Source of the DNA: Candidatus Cloacimonadota bacterium
GTDB lineage: Bacteria; Cloacimonadota; Cloacimonadia; Cloacimonadales; Cloacimonadaceae
Length of the DNA: 9,170 nucleotides
NCBI GenBank assembly: GCA_023230795.1
Contig: JALNWR010000103.1
Coordinates: 1 to 9,170, forward strand
Direction: 5' to 3'
Position 1 is the first letter of the stretch, and each line of letters begins with the position of its first letter. This document shows, piece by piece, positions 8,113 through 9,170 of this stretch. A program made the position numbers and the translations under genes. Below the pieces are notes generated by a model. The model saw nothing but the letters and a program-made list of their open reading frames with translations, was not told the DNA's origin and made no database searches.

Positions 8113-8552
8113 ATGACGAATACTTCATGAGCATCGCTATAGAGGAAGCCCATCAGGCCGCCGCTGAAGATGAAATACCGGTGGGCGCCTGCCTGGTAAG
8201 AGCTGGCAAGGTGATCTTGCAAGAGCACAATCGTACCCGCCAGATGCAGAATCCCCTGGCCCACTGCGAGAAACTGATCCTGGATCAAGCGCAGGAAATG
8301 GGACTCAAGTATATGCAGGATTGCACATTGTATGTTACCCTGGAGCCCTGCCTGATGTGCAGCGGGATGATAGTGCTCAGTAGGCTGGGCAGATTGGTCT
8401 ATGGTGCATCAGACCCCAAATCCGGCGCCTGTGGCTCGGTATATCAAACCCTAAAAGATAAACACTTCAATCATCATCCGGAGCTAAGACGAGGCGTGCT
8501 GGCCGCAGATTGCGCTTTGGTCTTGACAGATTTCTTCCGAAATAAACGTTGA
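8109..8552 (+). CDS. tadA: tRNA-specific adenosine deaminase TadA
   Basis: TadA converts adenosine 34 of tRNA-Arg(ACG) to inosine so that it can read several CGN codons. It acts in the cytoplasm as a zinc-dependent homodimer. The product is 147 residues, normal for the family. The zinc and active-site motifs are His52-Cys53-Glu54 within NPLAHCEKLI, and PCLMC (80-84) with Cys81 and Cys84 as zinc ligands. DPKSGACGSVYQ (102-113), FNHHPEL (120-126) and the C-terminal DFFRNKR are typical of TadA and distinguish it from guanine, cytosine or riboflavin-type deaminases. The usual motif is His-Ala-Glu. Cys in the middle position is unusual, but the zinc ligand and catalytic glutamate are kept. The ATG at 8109 overlaps the previous stop (ATGA), with no Shine-Dalgarno sequence nearby. 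An ATG at 8127 is possible but would remove conserved N-terminal residues. Confidence 0.95.
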   Translation: MNDEYFMSIAIEEAHQAAAEDEIPVGACLVRAGKVILQEHNRTRQMQNPLAHCEKLILDQAQEMGLKYMQDCTLYVTLEPCLMCSGMIVLSRLGRLVYGASDPKSGACGSVYQTLKDKHFNHHPELRRGVLAADCALVLTDFFRNKR

Positions 8553-8699
8553 GTATGGTAGCGGAGAGTTGCCGGAGCGGTTGATCGGGGCGGTCTCGAA
8601 AACCGTTGTACCCTTGCGGGTACCCAGGGTTCGAATCCCTGACTCTCCGCCATATATATCTGCTGTTGCCAACTGAAATACGCATAATCTATACCATAC
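8553..8699. repeat. 8-base inverted repeat flanking the tRNA gene
   Basis: GTATGGTA at 8553-8560 is the exact reverse complement of TACCATAC at 8692-8699. The arms bracket the tRNA-Ser gene and do not extend beyond eight bases on either side. A match of this length within about 150 bases is not rare by chance, so a function such as pairing of the precursor ends is only a possibility. Confidence 0.25.
8563..8652 (+). tRNA. tRNA-Ser, anticodon CGA
   Basis: The 90-base gene folds as a class II tRNA. The acceptor stem is GGAGAGT (8563-8569) with ACTCTCC (8642-8648), all seven pairs Watson-Crick. The D stem is CCG/CGG (8572-8574 with 8586-8588) around a loop carrying GG at 8579-8580. The anticodon stem is 8590-8594 with 8602-8606, and the loop CTCGAAA places CGA at 8597-8599, reading UCG codons. 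The long variable arm has a six-pair stem GTACCC/GGGTAC (8608-8613 with 8618-8623) and a four-base loop. The T arm is CAGGG-TTCGAAT-CCCTG (8625-8641). The discriminator G (8649) and encoded CCA (8650-8652) follow. The long arm and discriminator G fit serine identity. It begins 10 bases after the tadA stop and could be processed from the same transcript. TadA itself would not act on it, since position 34 is C. Confidence 0.97.
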
Positions 8700-8716
8700 A
8701 CACAGAATGGCTTATA

Positions 8717-9170
8717 CTACTTCATCAGCAGCATTTTGTTGGTTAAAGATTTGCCACCGGATGCCAGGCGGGTGAAGTACAAACCGGAAGCGACAGTGCT
8801 GCCACTTTTGTCTTTCCCGTGCCAGACTATCTGATAATTGCCTTTGTTTTTGTACTCACTCACCAGAGTATTTACCAATTGGCCTTTGGCGTTGTAGATA
8901 CTAAGGCTTACGTTCCCACTCATGGGAACGCTGTAGCTGATCGTGGTGCTGGGGTTGAAGGGATTTGGATAATTGCTCATACTCAAAGTGGGCGGGGCCA
9001 GTAAATTTTCTATCCCCACTTGCCCCTGCCATTCATAGGCCCCCAGGTCCACCTGATCCCCATAGATACGAGGATTGCCAGCCAGATCATAGGCAGGAAA
9101 CTGATACCAATCCGGCAGATCAAAGAAAAAAACCGTTCTTCCGGCATCGATGCAGGGTGAGTCCTGCCCC
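8717..9170 (-). CDS. C-terminal end of a secreted beta-helix-type surface protein with PNPFNPSTT (type IX-like) sorting domain, partial
   Basis: The minus-strand frame is open from the right edge (last full codon 9167-9169) to a TAG at 8717-8719, giving 150 residues. Residues 4-46 (SPCIDAG, then AYDLAGNPRIYGDQVDLGAYEW) are the closing segment typical of right-handed beta-helix surface proteins. Residues 66-150 form a C-terminal Ig-like sorting domain: NYPNPFNPSTTISYSVP, a middle part with VSLSIYNAKGQLVNTLV and VASGLYFTRL, and the final KSLTNKMLLMK. Such domains direct cargo through the type IX secretion system, or a FlgD-like equivalent, to the cell surface in FCB bacteria. An apparent GTG start at 9050-9052 is only an internal valine in VDLGAYE, so the real start lies beyond the window. 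The gene is convergent with the tRNA gene and the operon before it. The substrate or adhesion function of the missing part is unknown. Confidence 0.88.
   Translation of the reverse strand, partial: GQDSPCIDAGRTVFFFDLPDWYQFPAYDLAGNPRIYGDQVDLGAYEWQGQVGIENLLAPPTLSMSNYPNPFNPSTTISYSVPMSGNVSLSIYNAKGQLVNTLVSEYKNKGNYQIVWHGKDKSGSTVASGLYFTRLASGGKSLTNKMLLMK

Noticed and set aside
8523..8551. TTGACA at 8523-8528 as the -35 box of a dedicated tRNA promoter
   Set aside because: The distance to the tRNA is right, but no sequence close to TATAAT lies 16-18 bases downstream and the hexamer is inside tadA. It remains possible but unsupported.
8467..8701. Three minus-strand open frames of 62-75 codons over the tRNA, with peptides such as RVRDSNPGYPQG
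   Set aside because: This peptide pattern is the well-known false translation of the antisense strand of a tRNA gene. The tRNA folds perfectly and explains the sequence.
8563..8716. tRNA-Ser 3' end as an integration site for a mobile element
   Set aside because: No integrase gene or repeated copy of the tRNA 3' end is visible downstream within the window.
8660..8731. CTGCTG (8660-8665) with CAGCAG (8726-8731) as a terminator stem
   Set aside because: Six pairs around a 60-base loop, reaching into the minus-strand coding sequence, are not a credible terminator.

Overview
The window looks like ordinary chromosome from a Gram-negative bacterium of the FCB group. Candidatus Cloacimonadota or a close relative is my best guess. 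That placement is an inference. It rests on the last gene, which ends in a beta-helix tail followed by a PNPFNPSTT-type C-terminal sorting domain (type IX secretion / FlgD-like), and on the short 'LFAQ'-type signal peptide of the TPR protein. Base composition looks close to half G+C by eye. I see no IS element, integrase, phage gene, CRISPR array or toxin-antitoxin pair.

Layout. Positions 1-8552 form one very tight plus-strand gene train. It starts with the 3' end of an unidentified gene (to 191). Then come rho (191-1450), a U32-family tRNA hydroxylase of the TrhP type (1450-2658), an exported TPR protein with a SPOR domain (2640-3779), mutS (3779-6409), a SurA/PpiD-like lipoprotein (6406-8112) and tadA (8109-8552). 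All six junctions overlap, by 1, 1, 19, 1, 4 and 4 bases. No internal promoter or terminator is visible, and the promoter for the train must lie upstream of the window. A tRNA-Ser(CGA) gene with an encoded CCA end follows 10 bases after tadA (8563-8652). A 64-base gap without a recognisable intrinsic terminator separates it from a convergent minus-strand gene (8717 to the right edge), the C-terminal end of a large secreted surface protein.

How the genes fit together. The train mixes information processing with envelope functions. Rho terminates transcription and MutS recognises mismatches. The TrhP-type enzyme and TadA both modify tRNA position 34 (the wobble base), and the tRNA-Ser gene lies next to them. 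The SPOR protein and the lipoprotein belong to the cell envelope: peptidoglycan binding, and periplasmic or outer-membrane protein folding. Three of the overlapping starts (TrhP type, mutS, tadA) have no Shine-Dalgarno sequence that I can see, which suggests translational coupling.

I found no convincing undescribed system. The points most worth a second look are a variant Rho P-loop, an HCE instead of HAE motif in TadA, a parvulin-like domain that appears to have lost its active site, the grouping of two wobble-base enzymes, and a T9SS cargo gene whose apparent GTG start is false.
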